Shown here: positions 56,775 to 64,000 of the stretch, in pieces
How positions within the stretch are numbered: the first letter of the stretch is position 1
Layout: each line of letters opens with the position of its first letter
DNA from: Arthrobacter sp. NicSoilC5
Lineage (GTDB): Bacteria > Actinomycetota > Actinomycetes > Actinomycetales > Micrococcaceae
Assembly (NCBI RefSeq): GCF_019977395.1
Contig: NZ_AP024660.1
Span: 2,170,001-2,234,000 of the forward strand
DNA: 64,000 nt
Direction: 5' to 3'
Notes under the pieces: model-generated
Told to the model about the DNA's origin: nothing
The model's input: only the letters and a program-made list of their open reading frames with translations
The model's database searches: none
Made by a program: the position numbers and the translations under genes

Positions 56775-57938
56775 GGAGGACACGGGTGAGGCCAGCGATG
56801 GCGCCTGCTCCGCGACGGGGTCCAGGTCATTCATGGTGATGGCGAACCCCACCTCGGCGTCCGAGGTTGCCTTGGCGAAAATTACGCCTGCCACCTGGCC
56901 GTCGGTGGTGAGCAGCGGCCCGCCGGAATTGCCCGGCTGGACGTCCCCGGCAAGGCGGTAGATGTCCTCCGGCGCGGGATTGTTGCCGTAGATGTCCGGG
57001 ACCAGGACGGTGGCAATGTCCTGGACGGTGGCGGGCTTGGACTGGAATGGGCCGCCGTGCGGGTACCCGGCGAACGCAGCCTGGCTGCCGCCGGGTAGGT
57101 CGCGGCTCAGTTGCAGCGGCTGGGACGGCAGGTTGTCCACGGCCAGGACTGCAAGGTCGCGCCGGGTGTCGAAGTAGACCACCCGCCCGGGCATGGCCCC
57201 GCCGTCGGGCATTTCCACCACCGGCTGCGACACACCGGCCACCACGTGCGCGTTGGTTACCACGCGGTCCTCCGAGACGACGAAGCCACTGCCGGTCTGG
57301 TTCTGGCCGCATTCATAGGCCGTGCCCGCGATCCTCAGGACGGACTGGGCAGCCCTGTTGAGCGCGGGTGTATTGGTGCTGGTGTTGGGCACCTGGACGG
57401 CCTGGCCCTGGTCCAGGCCTTCGAGCAGGGTGGGGATGCCGTTGCCGATCACCGTGGACCGCAGCTCCGCCATGGTGGCCTTGACCGGGGTGGGCGTCAG
57501 CCCGTCGATGAAGCGGATCACCTTGGATTCAGCCAGCTGCTGGGACACCACGGGCACGCCGAGCGAGCTAACGCTGAATGCCAGCATGGACATCACCAGG
57601 GCGGACACCACAAGGTTCAGCGCCCCGCCCACCAGCCGGTCCACCGCCCGCAGCGGCCGGATCCGCACCACGCCGCGGAGTTGGCGCCCCACCATGGTTC
57701 CCAGGCCATGCCCCAGTGCCATCAGGACGACGGCGGCAGCGATGATGGCGGTGAGCCTCCACCCGGAGTCCTCAACAAAGGTGCTGACGAGCGGGACGGC
57801 AAAGAAAGCGGCAATGGCGCCGGCGGCAAAGCCTGCAAGGCCGCCGACAGTGACCAGGAACCCATTGCGGAGGCCGTAGACCAGGTATGACAGCAGCGCC
57901 AGGATCAGGACAATGTCCAGGACAGTCAGGCCGACCAC
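56754..57938 (-). CDS. marP: MarP-like membrane serine protease
   Basis: This 394-residue protein has four N-terminal membrane segments of the CvpA type (residues about 5-130) and a periplasmic chymotrypsin-fold protease with His231 (TNAHVV), Asp261 (TRRDLAVL) and Ser338 (GNSGGPL). Cys210 and Cys391 are placed like the disulfide pair that regulates MarP in M. tuberculosis, where it is needed for acid resistance. The GTG start follows AAGGAG. The stop lies within a tandem duplication. Confidence 0.9.
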   Translation of the reverse strand: MVGLTVLDIVLILALLSYLVYGLRNGFLVTVGGLAGFAAGAIAAFFAVPLVSTFVEDSGWRLTAIIAAAVVLMALGHGLGTMVGRQLRGVVRIRPLRAVDRLVGGALNLVVSALVMSMLAFSVSSLGVPVVSQQLAESKVIRFIDGLTPTPVKATMAELRSTVIGNGIPTLLEGLDQGQAVQVPNTSTNTPALNRAAQSVLRIAGTAYECGQNQTGSGFVVSEDRVVTNAHVVAGVSQPVVEMPDGGAMPGRVVYFDTRRDLAVLAVDNLPSQPLQLSRDLPGGSQAAFAGYPHGGPFQSKPATVQDIATVLVPDIYGNNPAPEDIYRLAGDVQPGNSGGPLLTTDGQVAGVIFAKATSDAEVGFAITMNDLDPVAEQAPSLASPVSSGQCIQK

Positions 57939-58134
57939 AAAGGCTCCTTATTTACAGTTGAACCCCCATTCTAGTGGCGGACGCTGACAATCTTCTGTGG
58001 GGTGCAGCGGCCTCCGGCGGACCGCCGGCGGGCTGCCTGCGGGCGTTTCCCATGCCAAGTTCGTCACAGAACCTTGAAAATTCTGAAACAATGGCAAAAG
58101 CGCCCACAGCCGATACTTTTACTCAGGAGATTTC

Positions 58135-58812
58135 ATGGACATCGAGGTACTGCGCCGAGCACCCCTTTTCGCCACGCTCGACGACGACGCATTCCGGCTG
58201 CTGACGGACGAACTCACCGAGGTGGACCTTTCCCGCGGCGCATCAGTGTTCCGCGAAGGTGACCAGGGTGACCAGCTGTACTTCATCGTCTCCGGCAAGG
58301 TGAAGCTCGGCCGCACCTCCCCGGACGGCCGTGAGTCGCTCCTGGCCATCCTCGGCCCCGGCGAGCTCTTCGGCGAGATGGCGCTGTTTGATCCCAGCCC
58401 CCGCACCGCCACCGCCACCGCGGTGTCCGAAACCCGGCTGGCCGGGCTCAAGAACGAGAGCCTGAACGCCCTGCTGCGCACCCGCCCCGAGGTCTCGGCC
58501 CAGCTGCTGCAGGCCCTGGCCCGCCGCCTGCGCCGCACCAACGACTCCCTCTCGGACCTCGTCTTCTCGGACGTCCCGGGCCGCGTGGCCAAGGCCCTGC
58601 TGGACCTTGCCGACCGCTTCGGCCGCCCGGCCACCGACGGCGTCCTGGTGGCGCACGAGCTCACGCAGGAAGAACTGGCGCAGCTGGTGGGCGCCTCCCG
58701 CGAAACCGTCAACAAGGCCCTGGCCGAGTTTGTCCAGCGTGGCTGGCTCCGGCTCGAGGCCCGCGCCGTGGTGATCCTGGACATGCAGCGCCTCCGCCAG
58801 CGCTCCCGCTAG
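58135..58812 (+). CDS. crp: Crp/Fnr family regulator, GlxR-like
   Basis: This 225-residue regulator has a cyclic-nucleotide-binding domain (GELFGEMALFDPSPRTATATA, the cAMP phosphate-binding cassette) and a C-terminal winged helix (LTQEELAQLVGASRETVNKALAEF). It closely follows the GlxR/Rv3676 type that governs central metabolism in actinobacteria. AGGAGA precedes the ATG. It is divergent from marP, as in M. tuberculosis. A strong bidirectional terminator follows. Confidence 0.92.
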   Translation: MDIEVLRRAPLFATLDDDAFRLLTDELTEVDLSRGASVFREGDQGDQLYFIVSGKVKLGRTSPDGRESLLAILGPGELFGEMALFDPSPRTATATAVSETRLAGLKNESLNALLRTRPEVSAQLLQALARRLRRTNDSLSDLVFSDVPGRVAKALLDLADRFGRPATDGVLVAHELTQEELAQLVGASRETVNKALAEFVQRGWLRLEARAVVILDMQRLRQRSR

Positions 58813-58820
58813 GACCACAC

Positions 58821-58852
58821 AAAAAAGGCCGCCCCACGGGGCGGCCTTTTTT
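58821..58852. terminator. Bidirectional intrinsic terminator
   Basis: An A6 run, an 8-bp GC stem (GGCCGCCC and complement) around a small loop and a T6 run make a classic terminator for crp on the plus strand and the GH51 gene on the minus strand. Confidence 0.92.
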
Positions 58853-58870
58853 GTTGCGCAGCTGCGGGAG

Positions 58871-60409
58871 TCAGTTTTTCACCACGTCCAGTTCGACGAC
58901 GGCCCACGACAACGCAGGAAGGCTGAGGCGCAGCTCAGAGCCGTTTGCCTTGGCACCCTCCAGCGGCTTCAGGCCCACGCGGTCCTGGTTGTCCTGGTTG
59001 TTGATGGTGAAGCGGTCACCGCCGTCAGGGATTTCCAGCACTTCCGCCCTGACCACCCGCTGCGCGTCGAAGCCCCGCAGGCTGACCTCCACGTCCGCTG
59101 CCTCCTCGAGGCCGCGGTTGGCAAGGAACAAGGCCACCCGGCCCGTCTCCTCGTTCCAGGTGGCGCTGACATCGACCAGGTCCGTATCGCCAAACCGGGT
59201 ATTGGCGTACTTGTCGGAGTCGACGGACAACCGCAGGATCTGGCCCTTCGCCAGTTCCGCCATCCTGGAGAACGGGTGGAAGATCGTTTGCCGCCAGGCC
59301 GGACCGTTCTCCTCGCTGAAGATGGGGGCGATGACGTTGACCAGCTGCGCCTGGTTGGCGATCTTGACCCGGTCGCCGTGCCGGAGCAGCGAGTTGAGCA
59401 AAGTTCCGACGACGACGGCGTCCGTCACGTTGTACTTGTCCTCGATGACCCGGGGGTGCTCACGCCAGCCGGCCTTGGACACGTTGTGCGGCTGGTCCTC
59501 CGTGTCCAGGCCCCGCTGGTACCAGACGTTCCATTCGTCGAAGGACAGGTTGATGTGCTTCTTGTGCTTGCCCTTGGCGCGGACCGCGTCTGCGGTGGCA
59601 ATGACCGATTCGATGAAGTAGTCGGTGTCCACTGCGCTGGCCAGGAAGCTGCCGACGTCCCCGTCGTGCTCCTGGTAGTAGGCGTGCAGGGAAACATAGT
59701 CGACTTCGTCGTAGGCGTGGGTCAGGACGGTCTGCTCCCAGGCTCCGAACGTGGGCATCCGCGAGTTGGAGCTTCCGCAGGCCACCAGTTCGATGTCCGG
59801 GTCAACGAACCGCATGGCCTTGGCCGCCTCCTGGGCCAGCCGGCCGTACTCCTCTGCCGTCTTGTGGCCGATCTGCCAGGGGCCGTCCATTTCATTGCCC
59901 AGGCACCAGAGCTTGATGTTGAAGGGGTCCTTGTGGCCGTTTTTGGCGCGCAGGTCCGAAAGGCGGGTGCCGCCCGGGTGGTTGGCGTATTCGACGATGG
60001 CGCGGGCTGCGTCCACTCCCCGGGTTCCCAGGTTGATGGCTTCCATGATTTCGGTACCGGCCTGGCGGGACCAGTCCACGAACTCGTGGAGGCCGAAGGC
60101 GTTGGTTTCCAGGGTGTGCCAGGCCCCGTCAAGCCTGCGCGGCCGGTCTTCGCGGGGGCCAATTCCGTCTTCCCAGTCGTAGCCGGAGACGAAGTTGCCG
60201 CCGGGATAGCGGACCACTGTGGCGCCAAGCTCCTTGACGAGTTTGAGGACGTCCTGGCGGAAGCCGTTTTCGTCGGCCTCCGGGTGGCCCGGTTCGTAGA
60301 TGCCGGTATAGACGCAGCGGCCCATGTGCTCCACGAAGGAGCCAAAAAGGCGCCGGGGCACTTCGCCGATGGTGAAGTCGCGGTCGAGGGTGATTCTGGC
60401 GCGGGACAT
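58871..60409 (-). CDS. Alpha-L-arabinofuranosidase, glycoside hydrolase family 51
   Basis: This 512-residue GH51 enzyme removes L-arabinofuranose from arabinan or arabinoxylan fragments. The acid/base is Glu173 (LGNEMDG) and the nucleophile Glu292 (LSFDEWNVWY), within a barrel; a C-terminal beta-sandwich starts near 390. No signal peptide is seen, so it acts on imported fragments. AAGGAG lies upstream of the ATG. It is the last gene of the arabinoside operon. Confidence 0.92.
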   Translation of the reverse strand: MSRARITLDRDFTIGEVPRRLFGSFVEHMGRCVYTGIYEPGHPEADENGFRQDVLKLVKELGATVVRYPGGNFVSGYDWEDGIGPREDRPRRLDGAWHTLETNAFGLHEFVDWSRQAGTEIMEAINLGTRGVDAARAIVEYANHPGGTRLSDLRAKNGHKDPFNIKLWCLGNEMDGPWQIGHKTAEEYGRLAQEAAKAMRFVDPDIELVACGSSNSRMPTFGAWEQTVLTHAYDEVDYVSLHAYYQEHDGDVGSFLASAVDTDYFIESVIATADAVRAKGKHKKHINLSFDEWNVWYQRGLDTEDQPHNVSKAGWREHPRVIEDKYNVTDAVVVGTLLNSLLRHGDRVKIANQAQLVNVIAPIFSEENGPAWRQTIFHPFSRMAELAKGQILRLSVDSDKYANTRFGDTDLVDVSATWNEETGRVALFLANRGLEEAADVEVSLRGFDAQRVVRAEVLEIPDGGDRFTINNQDNQDRVGLKPLEGAKANGSELRLSLPALSWAVVELDVVKN

Positions 60410-60464
60410 AAGAACGATCTCCTTGGTTGAACGTCAGGCAGGTGGTGGAAAGCGACGGTGGGCG

Positions 60465-61361
60465 TCAGGTGCCGGCGAGTCCCGTCGTCGCAACGCCCTT
60501 GATGATCTGGCGCTGGAAGAACAGGAAAAGCAGGATCAGCGGCAGGGCCGCGAGCAACGCGGACGCCATGTTCTGGGCGTACTGGATGCCGTAGGCGCTC
60601 TTGATGGTCTGCAACCCCACGGGGAGGGTCAGGACGGACCCGTCGTTGGTGGCGATGAAGGGCCAGAGGAAGTTGTTCCAGGCGCCGATGAACACGAAGA
60701 TTGCCACGGCCGCGAGGATGGGGCGGGACAGCGGAAGGATGACCTGGAGGAAAATCCGCATCCGGCTGGCACCGTCCATGACCGCGGCTTCTTCGAGTTC
60801 GCGCGGGATCTGGTCGAAGAACTTCTTGAGCACGAACACCATGGCGGGATGGATGACCTGCGGCAGGATGATGGCCCAGGAGGTATCGATCATGTGCAGT
60901 GCCACCATTTGGTAGAACAGCGGGATGATCAGGACCGGCGGGGGAACGATGATGGACGCGATGATCACGGTCATCAGGACCTTCTTGCCCCGGAAGTCGA
61001 TGCGGGACAGCGCGTAGGCCACCAGCGCGGAAATGACCAGCGTGATCACTGTGATGGCCGCCGAGGTGTACAGGGAGTTCCAGGTCCAGAGCGGGATGTT
61101 GCCGTCCTGGAACACCTTGACGAACGCATCGGCGGTGAAGCCCGACGGCGGGATCCAGCTGATTTTCGGAGCGGCGGCATCAGTTTCGCTCTTGAAAGCG
61201 GTGACGGTTGCCCAGGCAAAGGGCACCATCCAGAGGACGGCCAGCAGGGCGGCGACTGCCAGGACCGCAACGCGGCCGGGGCTCATCCTGCGGCCGTTCC
61301 TGCCGCCGGCGGACGGCGTGGCCGTGGAGGGAACAGGGCGGGCGAGGGTTTCAGTTGCCAT
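60465..61361 (-). CDS. ABC sugar transporter permease, MalG-type
   Basis: This 298-residue CUT1-class permease has six membrane segments and the EAA loop ELEEAAVMDGASRMRIFLQVILPLSRP. It lies two bases after the other permease gene and starts after AGGAG. It should import arabino-oligosaccharides for the GH51 enzyme. Confidence 0.88.
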   Translation of the reverse strand: MATETLARPVPSTATPSAGGRNGRRMSPGRVAVLAVAALLAVLWMVPFAWATVTAFKSETDAAAPKISWIPPSGFTADAFVKVFQDGNIPLWTWNSLYTSAAITVITLVISALVAYALSRIDFRGKKVLMTVIIASIIVPPPVLIIPLFYQMVALHMIDTSWAIILPQVIHPAMVFVLKKFFDQIPRELEEAAVMDGASRMRIFLQVILPLSRPILAAVAIFVFIGAWNNFLWPFIATNDGSVLTLPVGLQTIKSAYGIQYAQNMASALLAALPLILLFLFFQRQIIKGVATTGLAGT

Positions 61362-61363
61362 GG

Positions 61364-62344
61364 CTATGCACTCCTGCGGCGGGTGATGAGGAACTGGATG
61401 ACCGAGACAGCCACGATCAGTCCGAAGAAGATGTAGGAGATGGCTGCCGAGTAGCCCAGGCGGTATCCGGTAAAGCCGGTTTCGAAGATGTACTGCACCA
61501 CGGGCCGGGTGGCGCCGCCGGGGCCGCCGGCTGTCATTTGGTAGACCTGGTCGAAAATCTTCAGCGAGGCCAGGATCTGGAGGAGCACGATCATCACGGT
61601 GGTGGGGGCCAGCTGCGGCAGGGTGATGGAGAAGAACTGCCGCCAGGCACCGGCGCCGTCCAGCGACGCCGCCTCATAATGCTGGGCGGGGATGTTCTGC
61701 ATCGCCGCCAGGTACAGGAGGAAGTTGAAGCCCACCGTCCACCACAGTGTGGCGATGACGATTGCCCACATCGCGACGCCGGGGTCGTTCAGCCACGCAA
61801 CTTTCGGCAGCCCTATTTTGGCCAGCGAGTCGTTGATCAGGCCCAACTGGGGGTTGTACATCCAGGTGAAGAACAGGGAGACAACGGTGGAGGCCAGCAG
61901 GTACGGGGCAAAGTAGGACAGCCGCCACAGCCATTGCGCGGGCAGTCCGACATTGACCAGGGCGGCCATCACCAGGGCGACGACCACCAGCGGGACGGTG
62001 CTGATGACCGTGAAGTAGAGGGTGTTGCCCAGCGAATGCCACATGTCGGAGTCGGCGAGGGCTTCGCTGTAGTTCGCCAGCCCAATCAGGCTGTCGTTGG
62101 CGCCGGTAAGGGACTTGCCGGTCAGGCTCATGTACAGCCCGTAAAGGAGGGGCCAGACGAGGAAGACCAGGAAGAATGCCAGGAACGGTGCGGCGAAGGC
62201 CCAGCCGTTGAGGTTGTCCCTGCTTCCCTGGGAACGGGACCCGGCGGTCCTGGACCCCGCCTGCCTGGACATTCTTTGGCGGGACAGCCCGGGCAGCGAA
62301 CCCGCCGGACCCTCGCTGCTGTGTGAAGTTGCTACGGAACTCAT
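61364..62344 (-). CDS. ABC sugar transporter permease, MalF-type
   Basis: This 326-residue CUT1-class permease has six membrane segments after a Ser/Arg-rich start of about 45 residues, and the EAA loop YEAASLDGAGAWRQFFSITLPQLAP. The ATG at 62344 follows AGGAG, and the longer frame upstream overlaps the binding-protein gene. Its partners are the adjacent permease and binding protein; no ATPase gene is present. Confidence 0.88.
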   Translation of the reverse strand: MSSVATSHSSEGPAGSLPGLSRQRMSRQAGSRTAGSRSQGSRDNLNGWAFAAPFLAFFLVFLVWPLLYGLYMSLTGKSLTGANDSLIGLANYSEALADSDMWHSLGNTLYFTVISTVPLVVVALVMAALVNVGLPAQWLWRLSYFAPYLLASTVVSLFFTWMYNPQLGLINDSLAKIGLPKVAWLNDPGVAMWAIVIATLWWTVGFNFLLYLAAMQNIPAQHYEAASLDGAGAWRQFFSITLPQLAPTTVMIVLLQILASLKIFDQVYQMTAGGPGGATRPVVQYIFETGFTGYRLGYSAAISYIFFGLIVAVSVIQFLITRRRSA

Positions 62345-62369
62345 TTGGACTCCTGTGTCGCTTGGCGGT

Positions 62370-63704
62370 TCAAACCGGGTTGGGACGGGAAAGCAGGGTA
62401 TTGGTGCGCCGCACGAAGGCATCCCAGCCATCAGTTGCCTTGTCGCGGCCGAGGAGCACGTTCTGCACGGTCTCCGCAAAGTACGTTTGCCAGTCGGAGC
62501 CCGATCCGCTGAACCAGGCCTCCGGGTCGTAGGCGATGATGTCTGCGGCGTTGGCGTAGTGGATCTGGGGCGTGAGTTCGCGGTAGGCCTGGGATTGCAC
62601 CACCGGCTGGAAGGCGGGGATATGCCCTGCCTCAGCCCAGGACAGCGAGCCCTTGAGGATGTCGCTGACGAATTTGTAGACGTCGCGGCGCTTGGCGTCG
62701 TCGACGTTCAGCTGCCGGGGAAGCACGAAGGAATGCGAGTCAGCGTAGGCGGCCGGCGTTCCAAACAGCGTGGGGATGGTGGCGGCGTCAACGGGCAGGT
62801 TTGCCTTCTTGAAGGTGGGCAGCTCCCAGACCCCGCTGAAGAGCATGCCTGATCCCCCGCGGGCGAATTCCGCGATGCCGGTGCTGATGTCGCCGCTTTG
62901 CGCCGCGATGGTGTCATCGAACAGAGAGGTCATGAATTCCAGGGACTCAACGGCGGCCTCGTTGTCGGCCACCATTGGCTTGCCGGGGGTCAGTTCCATG
63001 CTTGCCCCGTGCTGCCGGTAGAGGGTGTAGAAAAGGCGCCACATCTGTGACCCGCTGCCGAGGTACCCGAAGGACAGACCGTGCGCCTGGGTCACTTTCT
63101 GCATTTCCCGCGCGATGCTGATGAATTCCTGCGGGGACTTCGCTTCCTGCAACTGCCCGTTGCTGCCAAGCAGTCCTGCCTTTCCCGCCACGTCACGGTT
63201 GTAGAACATGACAAAGGGGTGCGAATCCAGGGCGATGGAGAAGACTTTGCCGTTGTTCTGGCTCTTGTCCCAGATCCTGGGCGCGAAGCTCTGGCTGGTG
63301 ACGCCGAACTCTGACAGCAGGTCCAGGTCCCATGGGTCGATCAGGCCGCCGGGCGCATAGCCGGGAACGCGGCTGGCATGCATGATGGCCAACTGCGGCG
63401 GACGGCCGCCGGCCGATGCCATGGCCAGCTTGGTGTAGTACGGCGGCCCCCAGGCAAGAACTGTCGGGTGCACCTTGAACGCGGGGTTGGCGTCGTTCAC
63501 CTTGCTGATCATGTTCTGCATCTTGATGCCGTCGCCACCGGACAGGAGATGCCAGAACTGGATGTCCCTGGGGGCCGCGGCGGAGGCATTTCCGCCGCAC
63601 CCGGACAAGGCCGCCGCGGCGAACACGCTTCCCAACGCTGCGCTTCCGGACAACAGCCGGCGCCTGGACAGTTGCCTGTCGTCGAAAAAATCAAACTGCT
63701 TCAC
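62370..63704 (-). CDS. ABC sugar-binding Tat-type lipoprotein
   Basis: This 444-residue binding protein has a Tat-like SRRRLL signal and lipobox LSGCGG, so it is probably folded before export and lipid-anchored. The type 1 solute-binding body runs from about residue 45. It starts with GTG after AAAGGAG and is the first gene of the arabinoside operon, downstream of a perfect operator. Confidence 0.88.
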   Translation of the reverse strand: MKQFDFFDDRQLSRRRLLSGSAALGSVFAAAALSGCGGNASAAAPRDIQFWHLLSGGDGIKMQNMISKVNDANPAFKVHPTVLAWGPPYYTKLAMASAGGRPPQLAIMHASRVPGYAPGGLIDPWDLDLLSEFGVTSQSFAPRIWDKSQNNGKVFSIALDSHPFVMFYNRDVAGKAGLLGSNGQLQEAKSPQEFISIAREMQKVTQAHGLSFGYLGSGSQMWRLFYTLYRQHGASMELTPGKPMVADNEAAVESLEFMTSLFDDTIAAQSGDISTGIAEFARGGSGMLFSGVWELPTFKKANLPVDAATIPTLFGTPAAYADSHSFVLPRQLNVDDAKRRDVYKFVSDILKGSLSWAEAGHIPAFQPVVQSQAYRELTPQIHYANAADIIAYDPEAWFSGSGSDWQTYFAETVQNVLLGRDKATDGWDAFVRRTNTLLSRPNPV

Positions 63705-63810
63705 CCGTCACTCCTTTGGATGGGTCCGCTGAAAGTCATTCCGTTGCCACAACCGTTGCTGCCGGGTGTCCCTCATCGCAGTCCCGCAAGCTCCGGTGTG
63801 ACGCACGCCT

Positions 63811-63832
63811 CACATTACATCGATGTAATGTG
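63811..63832. promoter_or_regulatory. Perfect 22-bp LacI-type operator of the arabinoside operon
   Basis: CACATTACATC is followed directly by its reverse complement, with central CG. It lies 107 bases upstream of the binding-protein start and 88 bases from the end of the LacI-type gene. LacI-family regulation of arabinose-containing polymer genes fits this form. Confidence 0.8.
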
Positions 63833-63919
63833 TCCCGCAACGAAAATTGTTAGCGTTCGCAAAGTGATTCCGCTGTCTCGCTTCGACGCCACGCCAGTGG
63901 CCGGCGCTGCGTGCAGGGC

Positions 63920-64000
63920 CTAGGAAGAGGTGCTTTCCCGCTCCACGACTTCGTAATCGACGGCCACCACCCGCTGCGGGCCCTCGCGGTCCTGCATGCG
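63920..64000 (-). CDS. C-terminal end of a LacI-like regulator (cut by the window)
   Basis: The last 26 codons of a minus-strand frame end VVAVDYEVVERESTSS then TAG. The form resembles the ends of LacI-family regulators (VVRESTA-type). It would be upstream of and parallel to the arabinoside operon, so it is a plausible regulator of the perfect palindrome. The rest of the gene lies outside the window. Confidence 0.6.
   Translation of the reverse strand, partial: RMQDREGPQRVVAVDYEVVERESTSS

Noticed and set aside
58056-58080. A GlxR/Crp binding site upstream of crp
   Set aside because: Only one half (GTCACA) is clear; the partner half is poor, so autoregulation is not claimed.

Overview
The window is high-GC actinobacterial chromosome and most resembles Arthrobacter/Pseudarthrobacter (Micrococcaceae). 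I infer this from the codon usage, many GTG and TTG starts, GH36, GH51 and GH3 sugar-use cassettes, and a housekeeping block (topA, DEAH helicase, tad genes, nth, acs, marP, crp) that resembles the Mycobacterium tuberculosis Rv3646c-Rv3676 neighbourhood. I saw no rRNA, tRNA, insertion sequence, prophage or CRISPR array. About 55 genes are supported; the last one is cut by the window edge.

Region 1 (1-10570) is sugar-acid catabolism. A fused Gfo/Idh/MocA-DUF6807 protein is coupled to an M24-fold protein that lacks most metal ligands. It converges on a five-gene minus-strand operon: Gfo/Idh oxidoreductase, SDR (possible uronate dehydrogenase), 5-dehydro-4-deoxyglucarate dehydratase, enolase-superfamily acid dehydratase and 2-oxoglutarate semialdehyde dehydrogenase. 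Together the last four can take a hexuronate through an aldarate to 2-oxoglutarate. A divergent LacI regulator faces the operon across three similar palindromes.

Region 2 (10574-17225) has a TetR regulator facing an MFS transporter and GH3 glycosidase across a near-perfect 23-bp palindrome. Next comes an LldR-like GntR regulator divergent from an L-lactate dehydrogenase, with two identical TGGT-N3-ACCA operators.

Region 3 (17249-33844) is mostly core: ArsR regulator, AcuC-like deacetylase, TrkH/TrkA potassium uptake, proC, Ppx/GppA phosphatase, SseB-domain protein, topA, a methyltransferase, two tandem paralogous lipoproteins of unknown function, trhO, a GNAT acetyltransferase and a DEAH/DUF1998 helicase.

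Region 4 (33899-39646) is a minus-strand tad (Flp-type pilus) operon: CpaE/Ssd-like, TadA, TadB, TadC, a DUF4244 pilin, TadE and a second TadE-like protein. The pilin is odd: its type IVb cleavage motif lies behind a leader of about 126 residues that contains four seven-residue repeats.

Region 5 (39743-47205) is repair and central metabolism: a family A polymerase-like protein, a DUF1508 protein, a NUDIX hydrolase, nth, a repeat-bearing membrane protein and acs. Region 6 (47301-56131) is an inserted-looking alpha-galactoside island: DeoR, LacI, Gfo/Idh, an ABC importer without ATPase, and GH36. Region 7 (56250-58812) returns to core genes (aroQ, marP, crp). Region 8 (58871-64000) is an arabinoside operon (sugar-binding protein, two permeases, GH51) behind a perfect 22-bp palindrome, followed by the C-terminal end of a LacI-like regulator.

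The sugar cassettes follow one plan: a local regulator, a palindromic operator, and import and hydrolysis genes. Both ABC systems lack an ATPase and probably borrow a shared one encoded elsewhere.
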